The position numbers were made by a program, and so were the translations under genes. Below the pieces are notes generated by a model. The model was not told the origin of the DNA. It did no database searches and saw only the letters and a list, made by a program, of their open reading frames with translations. A DNA stretch of 64,000 nucleotides from Sycon ciliatum (lineage: Eukaryota > Porifera > Calcarea > Leucosolenida > Sycettidae). Where the stretch lies: the NCBI RefSeq assembly GCF_964019385.1, contig NC_088650.1, positions 30,561,161 through 30,625,160 of the forward strand. Direction: 5' to 3'. Below, piece by piece: positions 24,601 through 35,274 of this stretch (within the stretch, counting starts at the first letter, position 1; the number at the start of each line of letters is the position of its first letter).

Positions 24601-26419
24601 TCTGATCAGGAGACGGGGAGATGTTTCTAAAGTATCGACAAAGCCGGGAGATTTGGCACTTTTTTCTCTTGGCTATCAGTGCATTGTGTACACTGTAATA
24701 GCCATTATTCTATCGAGCCGCAAATATAACGATTTCATAAAATTGACCCATTTGCGTGTACCAAAGATATCAATTTCTGTACAACGTTTTCTATTTCAAC
24801 GACAGATTTAGCACTTGGTTACAGCAGGTGCTTGTTCCTATCATGATCGCTACCATTTTCTAAACCCAGTGTTGTTTTTTGCCTTGTGCCCGCCTTTGTG
24901 TGGCGTTAGATCCCTCCTGACAAGGCTCGCCAGGTGATGAAGATCGTCCATTCCTACCGGCACGCCACTTCGATATTTGATGACTTTGGCCACTATGAAA
25001 AGCGCCAGGAGGAGGGTAATAAGCAGGCAGCTTCCCGGGGCACTTCTGTAAGTCCAGGGCAAATGGCCGCACTAGCCAACACCTGCTGTCTGGTTTAGAG
25101 TAGGTTCTGAGCGGTTGGCTGGCAATTTTGCTTTCTCTTTCACGGACACGCTCACCCCTCTCTTGTCCCCCGGGGTACATTGGCAGGGAATTGTGCTCGT
25201 GGCTCACAACACTGTGCGTAGGGCACATTGTGGTGCACATCATGGTGGCCGTCACTGCACAAAGACTACAGAGTTTACATGTAATTGTAATTGCAAGAAG
25301 TAGAGGAGGGAAGAGTAATTGTAATTGTAAAAAAATGCACGCACTTGGCGGAATAGGGAGACTGCCCAGGTGAGAGAAGTGCATGGGTGAGGGAGACTTT
25401 CGTGTATGTACATGTATGGTGTGACACTGCGTGATTCGAAAAACAAGCAACGCGTGTACTTCAAGTGCTTATACTTTGTGCGGCCTGGCTGTATGAAAGT
25501 TTGATCATGAGATCCTTTCTTTCTGGGATATTGGGCAAGTAAAAACCAAAACGCACCAAAAACCAGCACAGGCCAATCCACGGTACCTCCTAATGTTTAG
25601 CCATCAGAGCTGTGACTGAGCCTTGAAGATCGCGTATGTTGTGGCTGCCATTGTTGTGGACTAGCTGAATGGATTGATTCGAGTGATGAACTTAGCAAGT
25701 CGCCAATCGGGGGGGGGGGGGCTATGTAATACAGGTCGTCCCCCGTTAATACGAGTCCGGTTAGTACATAAACCCCGTTAGTACATAAGAAATCTCAAGT
25801 CCCGGACGAAACGTGGTCACTTCCATACAAGTTTTGTCGGTTAGTACATAATTCGTTAGTACATAACATTTCTCCGTACCCGCATGCCACCTACCTCAAT
25901 AGTACATAATTTGTTGGTCTTTTGGCCTTCCAGTGGAGGCACGTCGTGTTCTAGTTTCTACTTGTGGACGCAATTATCTCAGAAATCAGAGCGCACATCA
26001 CAAACCAACAAAGCCCTGTTTTTTTCGAGTGACTGTACAGGCACGGCTGGGCATGTATCATGTAAACTGTAGAATCTTCGCTGACTGTGACCGTTATAAC
26101 ATAATTTTTATGTTATATCGAGGGAATCAAGAATATCTCGCTCCCTAGTCATGGCAGCAAGAAACACTCAGAAAAGTTGAAAAAAGTGCAAAATTCTGGT
26201 ATACAAGCAAGTTATGTACACTTTCGTTTAGTACATAAACCCCGTTAATACATAACATTTGTCAAGTCCCAGATATTATGTATTAACGAGGGACGACCTG
26301 TATTGAGATAATGTGCTTTCACTCATGAACTGCTGCCGGGAAACTTGATGTGTGTGTGTGCGTGTGTGTGTTCCTGGCCTGTGCTGCTTCAGGGACCACG
26401 GAAAGGTGCCGGCCACTAG
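17649..26419 (+). CDS. YTHDF: YTHDF-family cytosolic m6A reader, 8 coding exons
   Basis: Exons are 17649-17660, 17972-18064, 20025-20111, 21671-22148, 22327-23247, 23704-23846, 24910-25047 and 26393-26419. Every join has GT..AG and keeps phase, giving 1,899 nt (632 aa plus TAG). The N-terminal half is low complexity, rich in Ser/Tyr/Pro/Gln, with the YTHDF-like stretch [13 protein letters not shown] and a later PMSWASVAS motif. The YTH domain spans about residues 452-605: [78 protein letters not shown]. The three Trp of the m6A cage are present (in KYSVW, and two spaced five apart in GIWSQDKW). The tail [15 protein letters not shown] is diagnostic of YTHDF rather than YTHDC. Family knowledge: these proteins bind N6-methyladenosine in cytoplasmic mRNA and recruit decay or translation factors, and the disordered arm drives condensation. 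The 4-codon first exon is the least certain part; an alternative acceptor at 17948 breaks the frame. The last exon encodes only GPRKGAGH. Confidence 0.94.
19155..19349. mobile_element. Diverged copy of the CTGTAAAACTGGAAAGTCT MITE in YTHDF intron 2
   Basis: CTGTAAAAGCGGAAAGTCTA at the left and TTTCCGGTTTTACAG at the right are joined by the same interior as the copy at 52326-52528. Just upstream is TTAGAGAGGTTCCGCA, resembling the end of the MITE at 43872. Confidence 0.6.
19597..19784. mobile_element. Short inverted-repeat element in YTHDF intron 2
   Basis: GGGGTCGTCACGAAAGT at the left pairs with ACTTTTGCGACGACCCC at the right, with a second paired block (GTCCCTGA / TCAGGGAC). There is no coding content. 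Confidence 0.55.
21606..21662 (+). repeat. (GT)n microsatellite abutting a YTHDF acceptor
   Basis: The GT tract ends 8 nt before the acceptor of YTHDF exon 4 (exon start 21671). It serves in place of a normal polypyrimidine tract. Confidence 0.85.
25732..26300. mobile_element. Tigger/pogo-like element, TA-flanked, 569 bp, in YTHDF intron 7
   Basis: TIRs are CAGGTCGTCCCCCGTTAATA and TATTAACGAGGGACGACCTG with TA on both sides. The interior has repeated GTTAGTACATAA blocks. No transposase frame is present. Confidence 0.8.
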
Positions 26420-27536
26420 CCCTGCCACGGCGCATTGCTGCACTACCTAATTCTGGAATGCATTCGTTGATGCAACCGCAGCGGCAGTAGCAACAGCAGA
26501 ATCTGGCGGTGGCAATCCACTGCTAGTAGTGATGGCAATACTGTCTTGCTGTGTTGGTGCCTGCTTGCCGCGTTGGAGCTACCCTCGCCCGGTTCAGCTG
26601 CGGGCGTCGATGGGCTAGACCTGGCCCTCTATGTTGGGTCTAGAAATATTGATGTATGTGTTGCCGCCGTAGCCACTAACACCACTGGGCGTGTTTTCCC
26701 AGGCGCGTAGCCACATCTCATATCACCGTTTGACCGACGATGTTGCCGGGTGCTATGTTCCTAGTTGCCGCCATTGCACTCTTTCCGTCAGATGAACCGG
26801 GTGTAAGGTTCAGCAACAGTGACGGCAAAGCAGCAACTGCAGCGAGCCATTGACAAGTGCCGTAGCGGCCTAAGTAGCCTGACCGTGTGTGTGTTTTGTG
26901 TGTTTGTCTGTCTGGTACTGGGTTGTGTGTACAATGTTCTGATGTACTGCCTGGCAGCAGTGCGGTAAGTGGTCCAAGCAACCCCAGCCTGTGTCCGATC
27001 TGCAAGACTTCTGACACAATCATTCGCATCAGTCTCGTTTGGACCAAGCATATTCACGTGCACTGGAGAGCTGATGACTTGTTTTAAGTATATTTTTTGA
27101 ACTGGCTTCCGAACCTTTGCCCGCTTGCTATTCTAGAATGGCAAAGGCTGGAACATTCTCCTAAATCGTGGGGTACTCCAAGACATGTGTACAAGTTTGG
27201 GAGCCGCTCACTGAGCGAGCTTCTCACGTGCACCTACAAAATTTTCAGCATGATAGTCAGTTTGTTTTCATTCCTCAATTTTTCCCGAAAACGCCTTCCT
27301 CCCGGTGCTTCAACATTTCGTAGCTGTTCCTATTAAGTTTTACTATTCTCAACTACTTGTTCGTTGTGTGTTGTCCTCTTTTGTTTTACGACCGATTGCA
27401 TCACTGGTCCGTATCTTCACTTGGTCATTTCCCCCGAAACTTTGATTCAAGTTTGTCTCCTTTAGCGTTGGGCTACTGCTGCCCAATGTTGTTCCACATC
27501 AATGTATACCGCCTCCTTCGCTGCTCATCTTTGCTT

Positions 27537-27770
<234 letters not shown>

Positions 27771-29689
27771 ATTCAAACTGCTGCAGTGTCTTGTCCTTCC
27801 CGTTTTTGTAAGGTGTTTTATCCACTCCTTGTTTCCTTGGTTCGTGGCAACAATTATATCTTTTCTGGAAGGAAGCCTTGGGCAATCAAATCCGTTTCTG
27901 TTCTAGACCTGCATTTCCAAGTACATGTAGAAGTAGGAATCCAGTGACAAACTGACATTATCCTGCTTGGGAGTGCTGGGCTTCAGTCTCATGCCAATTA
28001 CCTGTGCCTCTTGGGGTGCAGTGCCACTCCAGGTGATTTGGACAAGCATTTAATACAGTCATGTAACATAGTGACAGTCGTACAATGTATCTAAAGCATG
28101 CACATTCGCTCATTATTTTGTGGTATTTTTGGCGGTCAGCTCCTCGAAATAATCCATGTTGAGAATAATGTTGTGCCCTTGGATGTTGTCAGTTGCGGCG
28201 GGTGGCGAAAAACTTGCCCTTCACTTTGAGTGTGATAAAGATCGAGTTTCTAGTAAACCAAAGTGTGCAGCAGATTAGAGAGCCGTCAGGTATCATGACG
28301 ACTTCCCGAGTTGAGCCTTTAATTTTGGGGAAACTACTGACTACAGGCAGTCAGTGAATGCCCAAACCAATGACTGTTACTATGCAGCATAAAGACGATT
28401 CCTGTACCGTGCTAACCTCTACTGGTTCTAGCTCGTCAGGCTGCAGCGTGCATTATTATTTACCGGTATTCATATTTTAATAGGGTAGTCCCACAGACTC
28501 CAGGTCTTCTTACGGGGTACCCTAAGAATGAAAGTAATGCATAGCGAAATAGGGATGTGCATCTGCATGCATCTGGCATTGGAATTAATTTTGTCTTGTA
28601 CATTTTGTAGTAGATACTGTACAGGTATACCAGTCTGGTCCAGATGTGCCATCCTTTGTTATTGTAGTTCAGTGTGATCTGGTGATATGGCGATTATCAT
28701 GGTTTATGGGCACTGCTGTTGCTTCTTGTCACGCACGTCCGGCGCCGTACGTCATTGTTCGGTATGTTAGATCCCGGTTTCACTCAGTCAGCAGAGCACG
28801 AGGTGACTACAGACTACCATGGACTACATGTGCAGTAGTGTGCAAGCGGAGTCGAATAGCCGCAGTGCTTGGACACACTAGCCTAAGGTCTCCAGCTGCC
28901 CTGTCAAATGGCCAGAGCCAAAGGCTGTCATCAAGTGCATGGTCAGATAAGAGAATAGAAACGACGTAATTATCATTCTTATTGTCCACGACCATGACGA
29001 CAGATAGTCGATAAATCTGCCATCATGGCATTAGTGCAGCTTTCGCGTTGCGCTTATCATGCCAACACTGGAGTAGCGTACCAGATTTCTGAGATTGCAT
29101 TGCCCGTAGTCACATTACTAGCATCGGCTTAGCATTATCATAACTGTTTATACATGTACATGTACATGTTTGTCTATGGAACAACCGTAGTCACGATTGG
29201 TTCAATACAATGTACATGTAAGAGGAAGGGGGCTGGCTTACATGTAACGTTGCTGCGTAGGAGTTTACGCTTCCTGCACGCCGACTGTTATGACTGACAT
29301 ACATGTGTACATGTACACTGATACAGGTAGTCATTTGCAGACTTCTATAATCATTACCGCCGAAGTCGTAACATAAACAGTATACTAGTAGTAGTGTTGC
29401 GACTTCGGCGGTAATATTTTTCTAGATCTCGGTTCCAAGTACATGACTGGCAGTCTGCAATAACGTTCTAAAGCTGTATTACATACATGTACATGTACAT
29501 GTACAGCATAGCATTTCTGTCATAATTATTATGTAAGCAAATTTGCTTTGCCCGTACAAGAGGCCTCGAGGCTTGAAGAGGCTTGTGTACTGTACAGCAT
29601 AGTGCTGATAATTCATAACATTCTGCAGCTTCAATTTGGCACCTACATGTATGCCCAGGCCAGCGCTACCCACGAAATAGATTATTCTG

Positions 29690-29690
<1 letters not shown>

Positions 29691-29754
<64 letters not shown>
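29691..29754 (+). repeat. (CTA)n microsatellite
   Basis: A pure run of about 21 CTA units ends next to the CAAGAGTACATA hairpin. Confidence 0.95.
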
Positions 29755-29755
29755 G

Positions 29756-29787
29756 CAAGAGTACATAATCGGGGATATGTACTCTTG
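29756..29787. repeat. CAAGAGTACATA hairpin, copy 2
   Basis: The same 12-bp arms surround ATCGGGGA. It directly follows a (CTA)n microsatellite. Confidence 0.8.
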
Positions 29788-30386
29788 CTAATGATAGTAT
29801 TACGTCCAGTGCGAGCAAGTCTTCACTGAACACCAACTCAACAATGGCAACTGACCAAGGCCCTCGATCGGCTCACACCTAACGCTACACGTACACAGTC
29901 CAGCTTTGATCCGCAATTCTTCTAAAATACAATCATGTAGAAACCAAACCCACTGGTCCTTGCAGCATGGGTTGGTGGGAAGGAGAGCGCGGGTATCGGC
30001 CATTGCTCAGTGTCAACACTCCAGTCAACCACAGTGTCCAGCGTCAAGAAAGAAGAGTGAAACCGAAAGAACTAGTACTAAGTACCGTGACCATGGTGAC
30101 TGCAAGTGACATGACCGCACGCCTCTGTCACTGTGCCATGCGTGCCGGCCATGTCATGTACATCATCGATAGGCTAGCGCATGGATCGATGGCGGAGTGT
30201 CATGTCCAGTCTTGCCTTGCAGCATGCAGCTTAATTGGCCTTGCTCATGCTCATGGCATGCAGTCATCATGGTCATGCACGTCGATCATTCGTGCTTCAG
30301 AAGCTTTCTAGAATTACAGATGGAGCGGACTCGCTCCCTTCTATTTACACTGCAACGTTCGAACACATTTTCGTAGTTAAAACAAC

Positions 30387-30411
30387 GTTTCGGCATATAG
30401 CCCTCATCAGG
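30387..30411 (-). ncRNA. Hammerhead-like core, isolated
   Basis: The minus strand reads CTGATGA, GGGCTATATGCC, then GAAACGTT. GGC/GCC can pair as stem II, ACGT is a minimal stem III, and AAAC before the core pairs with GTTT after it. This is the layout of hammerheads in Penelope-like elements, but no endonuclease is nearby. Confidence 0.45.
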
Positions 30412-30683
30412 TTTGCAAGCTTTCTAAGTCTTCTTCTGGCGTTCTGCACCATGTGCACTGCATGCATGCAGTTCTTGTTCTACCACGCAATGATGCATGC
30501 CAGTCAGCTGCACGCACGCGCAGGAGGTAGGTGACATGTTCAATCATTGTATTTTGTAACGACGTGTTAGCACTGTTAGTGTTAGTGTTCCTGCAGGCGC
30601 TAGGTCAGGTCATGCCATGATGCTGTCTTTTTGCTGAATACAGAAGCCGAACCGTCATCGACCATGCCCCAGCTAGAGCAATT

Positions 30684-30759
30684 AGGGTACCCCGTAAGAA
30701 GGCCTTAGGCCTGTGGGAATGCCCTATTAAAAATTTAATAAATAATAATAATAATAATA
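30684..30759 (+). mobile_element. LINE 3' end (GTAAGAAG...TAATAATAA family)
   Basis: The string GTAAGAAGGCCTTAGGCCTG followed by TGGGAATGCCCTATTAAA and (TAA)n matches the tail of the LINE at 40070-40143. A minus-strand copy is at 28484-28526. These are severely 5'-truncated insertions. Confidence 0.65.
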
Positions 30760-31596
30760 TGCAATCGCCAATAGGCATGTAGGCCACGGCCCTGGCCAGC
30801 ACTAGCAGTATACTAGTATGAGCACAACTAACTAACGAAGTCTTGGCACGAGCGCCCCCTACCACCACATTTGTTGTGGTACGCGTGTAGTTACAGTCAG
30901 TGCCCCTGATCTGTGCGGGGCAAGTAGTTACACACTACGTAGTCGTTAGTGCAGTGGTGGGCCAGGACAACTCGTACAAGTAGAAGGGCTTTTCATTTCT
31001 GCTGAAAGCAGCGACAAATGTCACAAAAGCCCAAAGTAGAAAACTGCGGTGGCTTTGATTTTGTAGCAGCTACGATCGACGATGACGAGCGCTGCGTACA
31101 TGCTCGTGCACACGTACGTACGTACACAAGCGCTCGCGTGCGCACGCGATCGAACGACTGCTGGAACATGCCCGAAGCTCGTGAAGATTTCCGTTGTGAA
31201 TCAAAAACACGCGTGACGGGCCGCGGGTTTGACCTTCCCCATAGCAATCGGGCACGCGGACAAGGGGTGACAGTCGTGCTGGTCACGAAAATCAAGGAAG
31301 CGAGAAGGACGGATGATGAATGCGTGTTGCAAAGTTGTGTACGTGTGTGTGCATGAGGGTTGTGAATGCTTGTGATGACTGATGAAAAGAACAACATCGA
31401 GAAAGTCAAAACGATTCGTCGCTTGTTTTATCCTTCACAATGGAAACGGCTGGTCTCGCGACAATATTAGCATTAGTCCAGTATAGCCTCTGTGCTTATT
31501 CTGAGGCTGCTGGGTCAGGAGCTGTTTGGGCTTTGGCTTGTCCTTGTCCGACATAAATAGTTATTAGTTTGTCTCGAAGCTTTCGGATATTCAAAA

Positions 31597-32634
31597 ATGT
31601 CTCCAACCATCAGAGGTTCATGCGATGAAACGCCGTCAGACTCGATGTCCGATTTGAGGCATGAACATTCGTCACTGGTAGGTTGTACTTCGACTGTGGC
31701 AGAGACCTCCGATTGCGATTCAGGCGTAGACGATACGTCTTCTTGGGACGAGTCAAGGAGAGGTTTGGGCCTTCATGCCAAGTCGTGGCCTCTCAACTCA
31801 CTCCGTCATTTGGAGCAGGTACGCTCTGCCCTCCGGTCCTGTTCGCCAGGGAAGAAATCGCTGCGCTTCGCCGATTCATACGGATTGCCGCTCGTTTCCG
31901 TGCTGCACTATCGTCAGTTTGAGAGTGTCGAGGAGTTTCGTGATGGCATGCTGGAAGGGAAACTTGGAGGTGCTGGCGGTAAATCGTGGTCCAGCACCAG
32001 GAGTGCTATGGAAGATGCATGGTCATGGGAGGACAACTTGGAGCTTTCCCTGAGCTCAGCCAGAAGTTCTTGCAATCCGTGTGGCCGAGCCAATAGCTGG
32101 GATCTGCCGTCAACAATGAAACTGCGCCGTGCCGGCAAGGCAGGTAGGATGAGTAAGCTATCACACGGCAAGGCAGACAAATCTGATGCTGAAGCGGCAG
32201 CTCATACGGACACAAGTCCGCTGACAGCGTCGACGGCGAATCTTCGACTGGAAGGCGGTGCACTTCCCGCATCGGCGTTGCGTGATCGCCTGGCTCGTCA
32301 ACAAGTCTGCCTGGAATACGTCAGCTTGCAAGATTTCAGCGTCTTCGGTTCGATCGTCGTGTCGAACATCAGCTTTGAAAAAGAAGTGTCGCTTCGCTAC
32401 ACTATTGACAACTGGGCTACATCATGCAATCTTACTGCATCGTACGTGACTGGATCCACGTCCCAAGATGGCTCCTCCGATCGATTCTCGTTCACTTACG
32501 TCTTGCCCTCGCCGTCCACGTCCGCCTCTGGCAAGGTGCCGCCGCGCCTGGAGTTTGCTGTCTGTTTTAAAACGCCGTTGGGAGAGTACTGGGACTCGAA
32601 CGATGGCAAGAATTTTGCAATTGTTCCCGTGTAA
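31597..32634 (+). CDS. PPP1R3: PP1 regulatory subunit 3 (glycogen-targeting), CBM21 domain
   Basis: This is a single open exon of 345 aa. Residues 1-80 are Ser/Asp-rich. Residues 86-99 (KKSLRFADSYGLPL) match the PP1-docking RVxF-type segment of this family, where the basic-x-hydrophobic-x-Phe core is K-S-L-R-F; Leu replaces the usual Val. Residues 232-343 form a CBM21 glycogen-binding module with VSNISFEKEVSLRYT, Trp273, LEFAVCF and WDSNDGKNF (332-340), which matches the family WDNN-x-G-x-NY motif. Family knowledge: these subunits tether PP1 to glycogen particles to dephosphorylate glycogen synthase and phosphorylase. The invertebrate subunit cannot be assigned to one of the vertebrate paralogues A-G. 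The stop codon overlaps a strong splice donor (GT|GTAAGT at 32630-32637), so a spliced isoform with another C-terminus is possible. An ATAAATA box lies 44 nt before the ATG. Confidence 0.9.
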   Translation: MSPTIRGSCDETPSDSMSDLRHEHSSLVGCTSTVAETSDCDSGVDDTSSWDESRRGLGLHAKSWPLNSLRHLEQVRSALRSCSPGKKSLRFADSYGLPLVSVLHYRQFESVEEFRDGMLEGKLGGAGGKSWSSTRSAMEDAWSWEDNLELSLSSARSSCNPCGRANSWDLPSTMKLRRAGKAGRMSKLSHGKADKSDAEAAAHTDTSPLTASTANLRLEGGALPASALRDRLARQQVCLEYVSLQDFSVFGSIVVSNISFEKEVSLRYTIDNWATSCNLTASYVTGSTSQDGSSDRFSFTYVLPSPSTSASGKVPPRLEFAVCFKTPLGEYWDSNDGKNFAIVPV

Positions 32635-33666
32635 GTAGGCCCAATGTCTTGTGCCCTTCCGGCCGTGTTCAGAGCTTATTAATACGGACTCTATTTTCAG
32701 CTTGTTCGCTTCGTTGAATTGGGACAGATCAATGCCCACAGCAGTGTGTTGGCGTTGTATGCTTTCTTCAAAGTATTTATTATACAGCTTGAATTCTTCT
32801 ACTATATTATTATTTGTGTGCGTGTGTGTGTCAAAGTGACCTGTCTGACATGTGTGCCTCAAATCCTCCTGATCTGTCTTATCCTGCCGTACCTGTGGAG
32901 CTGATCTCGTCGCTATATCAACTGGACACGTGCAGTGCCACAGTCCGCCGTCACTTGCATTCCCGGCTTAGTTATTGTGTGTGTGTGTGTGTGTGCGACC
33001 GAGCACCGAGTAACGTTACAGTGTTGAGTACTGGTAGTAGCAGTATTCCTTCTCTCGCCCTACATCTGCTGCGCCACGATGCCGCACCATCCTCTCCAGC
33101 AATGTCTGATCCTTATCCCAAACTCTTACCCATTCACATCCAGGTTTTTTTTTAATTAGTGTTTACAACCACCCACTGTGTTCTGATCTGAGCCCAAGCT
33201 AAATTTCTTATGTTTTCACGATTTACTAGGACGCCATTGGCCATTACCCATCCTAACTATGTCATATGCTCATATTATTAGACCCTTGATGGCGGGTTCT
33301 CAAGATTTATCGAGTTCCCGAAAAATTCTTACGATCACTCATGATAGTCTATCCGTTGTTATCTGCTTCGAGCAACGATTCCACGTTTCTTACCTCCCTG
33401 GATTTACAATGGTGCTAGTCAAATTAGCCGCTCAGCCCTAGTCTTGGTTTGGTTTAGCAAGACTCCATATTAATGCTTAGGTCTAGTCATGTAGAGTAGT
33501 GTCAGGTGCCTGTGTGTGTGTCCTGTGCATGTACCGTACTTTAGTTCTCTGGAGCAGCTTTCTCTGCATATGATATGGACAATGAATGATTGGTACGAAT
33601 GAACTTCGGGGTCACCCGCTGGTATTTGTAGCCGTGTGTGTATGTGTGCATGTGTGTGAGTAAGAG

Positions 33667-33701
33667 CAAGAGTACATAACCCCGGGGGTTATGTACTCTT
33701 G
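33667..33701. repeat. CAAGAGTACATAACCCC palindrome, copy 3
   Basis: The perfect 17-bp arms CAAGAGTACATAACCCC and their complement surround a single G. Confidence 0.88.
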
Positions 33702-33792
33702 GTAAGAGTGTATGTATGCATGTGTATGTGTGTCTGAGGTCTGAGGTGTGTGTGTGTGTGCATGTGTGTGAGTAAGAGTGTATGTATGCATG

Positions 33793-33826
<34 letters not shown>

Positions 33827-33925
33827 GCCTAATAGCTATCATCGCCTTTGGCGATGGGCTTTCCAAAGGTCCAAAGGTGTGTGTGTGTGTATGTGTGCAT
33901 GTGTGTGAGTAAGAGTGTATGTATG

Positions 33926-33984
<59 letters not shown>

Positions 33985-34418
33985 ATGCATGCAATCGGAC
34001 CAGGGCATCTTCTTTGGAGATGTGCTCTGCACACCTGTTGCACGTCGTTACGACTCAACACACGCGCGTCCACAATGGCAGTGTGGAGTAGGCACAGGTG
34101 TATGCGTGTTTGTGCATCTGGCCCCAAACAAAGAGGAAGATATTCAACGTCATACGGGGGGGGGGGGGGGGGGGGACATGTCCATAATGATTATGACCCT
34201 GCTCTTGCAAAGGTGACTCAAAATTGCGAACTAATAAAATGTCAATCTTCACTTGACTTCGAAATAATCACACTGTCATGTCAATACCCGCAAATACGCA
34301 ATCCAAGTAGAAACAGATAATAAAAACTATCGCACACACGTACACACAAGTTTGAGAGAGTTGAACTTGACGAGAAAAGTCTGAAGAAAAAATTGACTGC
34401 CATGCCATCACCACCAGG

Positions 34419-34492
34419 CCGGGTCCATGCAGGACTGGAACCAGAGACCGTCGCTAGCGATGCTCTACCACTAGGGTATACATGTAGTTGTC
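34419..34492 (-). other. tRNA-like sequence, minus strand
   Basis: The minus strand reads CCCTAGTGGTAGAGCATCGC and, after about 17 nt, the B-box-like GGTTCCAGTCC. The anticodon arm does not fold normally. It may be a SINE head or a tRNA pseudogene. Confidence 0.35.
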
Positions 34493-35089
34493 AGCCCAGC
34501 AGCGAGCATTCAGCATTTTCTTCCAGTCATCAGACTTCTAGCTATCAACCGACAACAGATGATAAAACACCTGATAACACATATACCGGTATGTAGATCT
34601 ACATGTGCATCAGTAGACGCTAGAGCAACAAGTGACTATTGTAACCCCAGATAAGTAACGTTCAGACTGCCAAGGAAATTAAAAAGCGGAGTAATGAAAA
34701 CGGATAGACACAACTCGTACTACTTCATGGTGGGAGGGGGTTCTAATGGCCAATTAGAACACAATTCTGTAAATGTAATGCATACTCAATAGCAGGATTT
34801 ACAAGTACATGTACTTGTAAGTTGTAGGTTATAAGAAAGGGCCTTGTGCCGGCTCGTGGCCCTCGCCGGGTAAGGGTAAGAGTCATGCAAATACAATTTT
34901 GATCGTGACATACATGTACAAGCAATGCAGTACATTCCATAATTGGCTACAAAACCTGTACATGTACATGTACACTGTACCAACTTCTTGTACTGTACTT
35001 GTAAGTACAGGGTGTAAAGCTCTACTAGTACTGTATCTAGATCTCTGTTTAGGTGTGCTCGGTTCATAGGACGAGTACTGGAACAAGTA

Positions 35090-35274
35090 CAGTCGTCCCT
35101 CTCTAATCCGGCACTTTATAATCCAGCACCCTCGATAAACCGGCACAATTTTCAGTAGCCAAATGTCCTCTTCATGCACATTGCAGCAGTAGATCAGATT
35201 TGTTAATCCAGCACCCTCCCTAATCCAGCAGATTTTCGTGGCACAAATGGTGCCGGATTATAGAGGGACCACTG
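35090..35274. mobile_element. Tigger-like MITE family B, copy 1 (185 bp)
   Basis: The ends are CAGTCGTCCCTCTCTAATCC and GGATTATAGAGGGACCACTG with flanking TA. It is almost identical along its length to 41869-42055. Confidence 0.82.
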
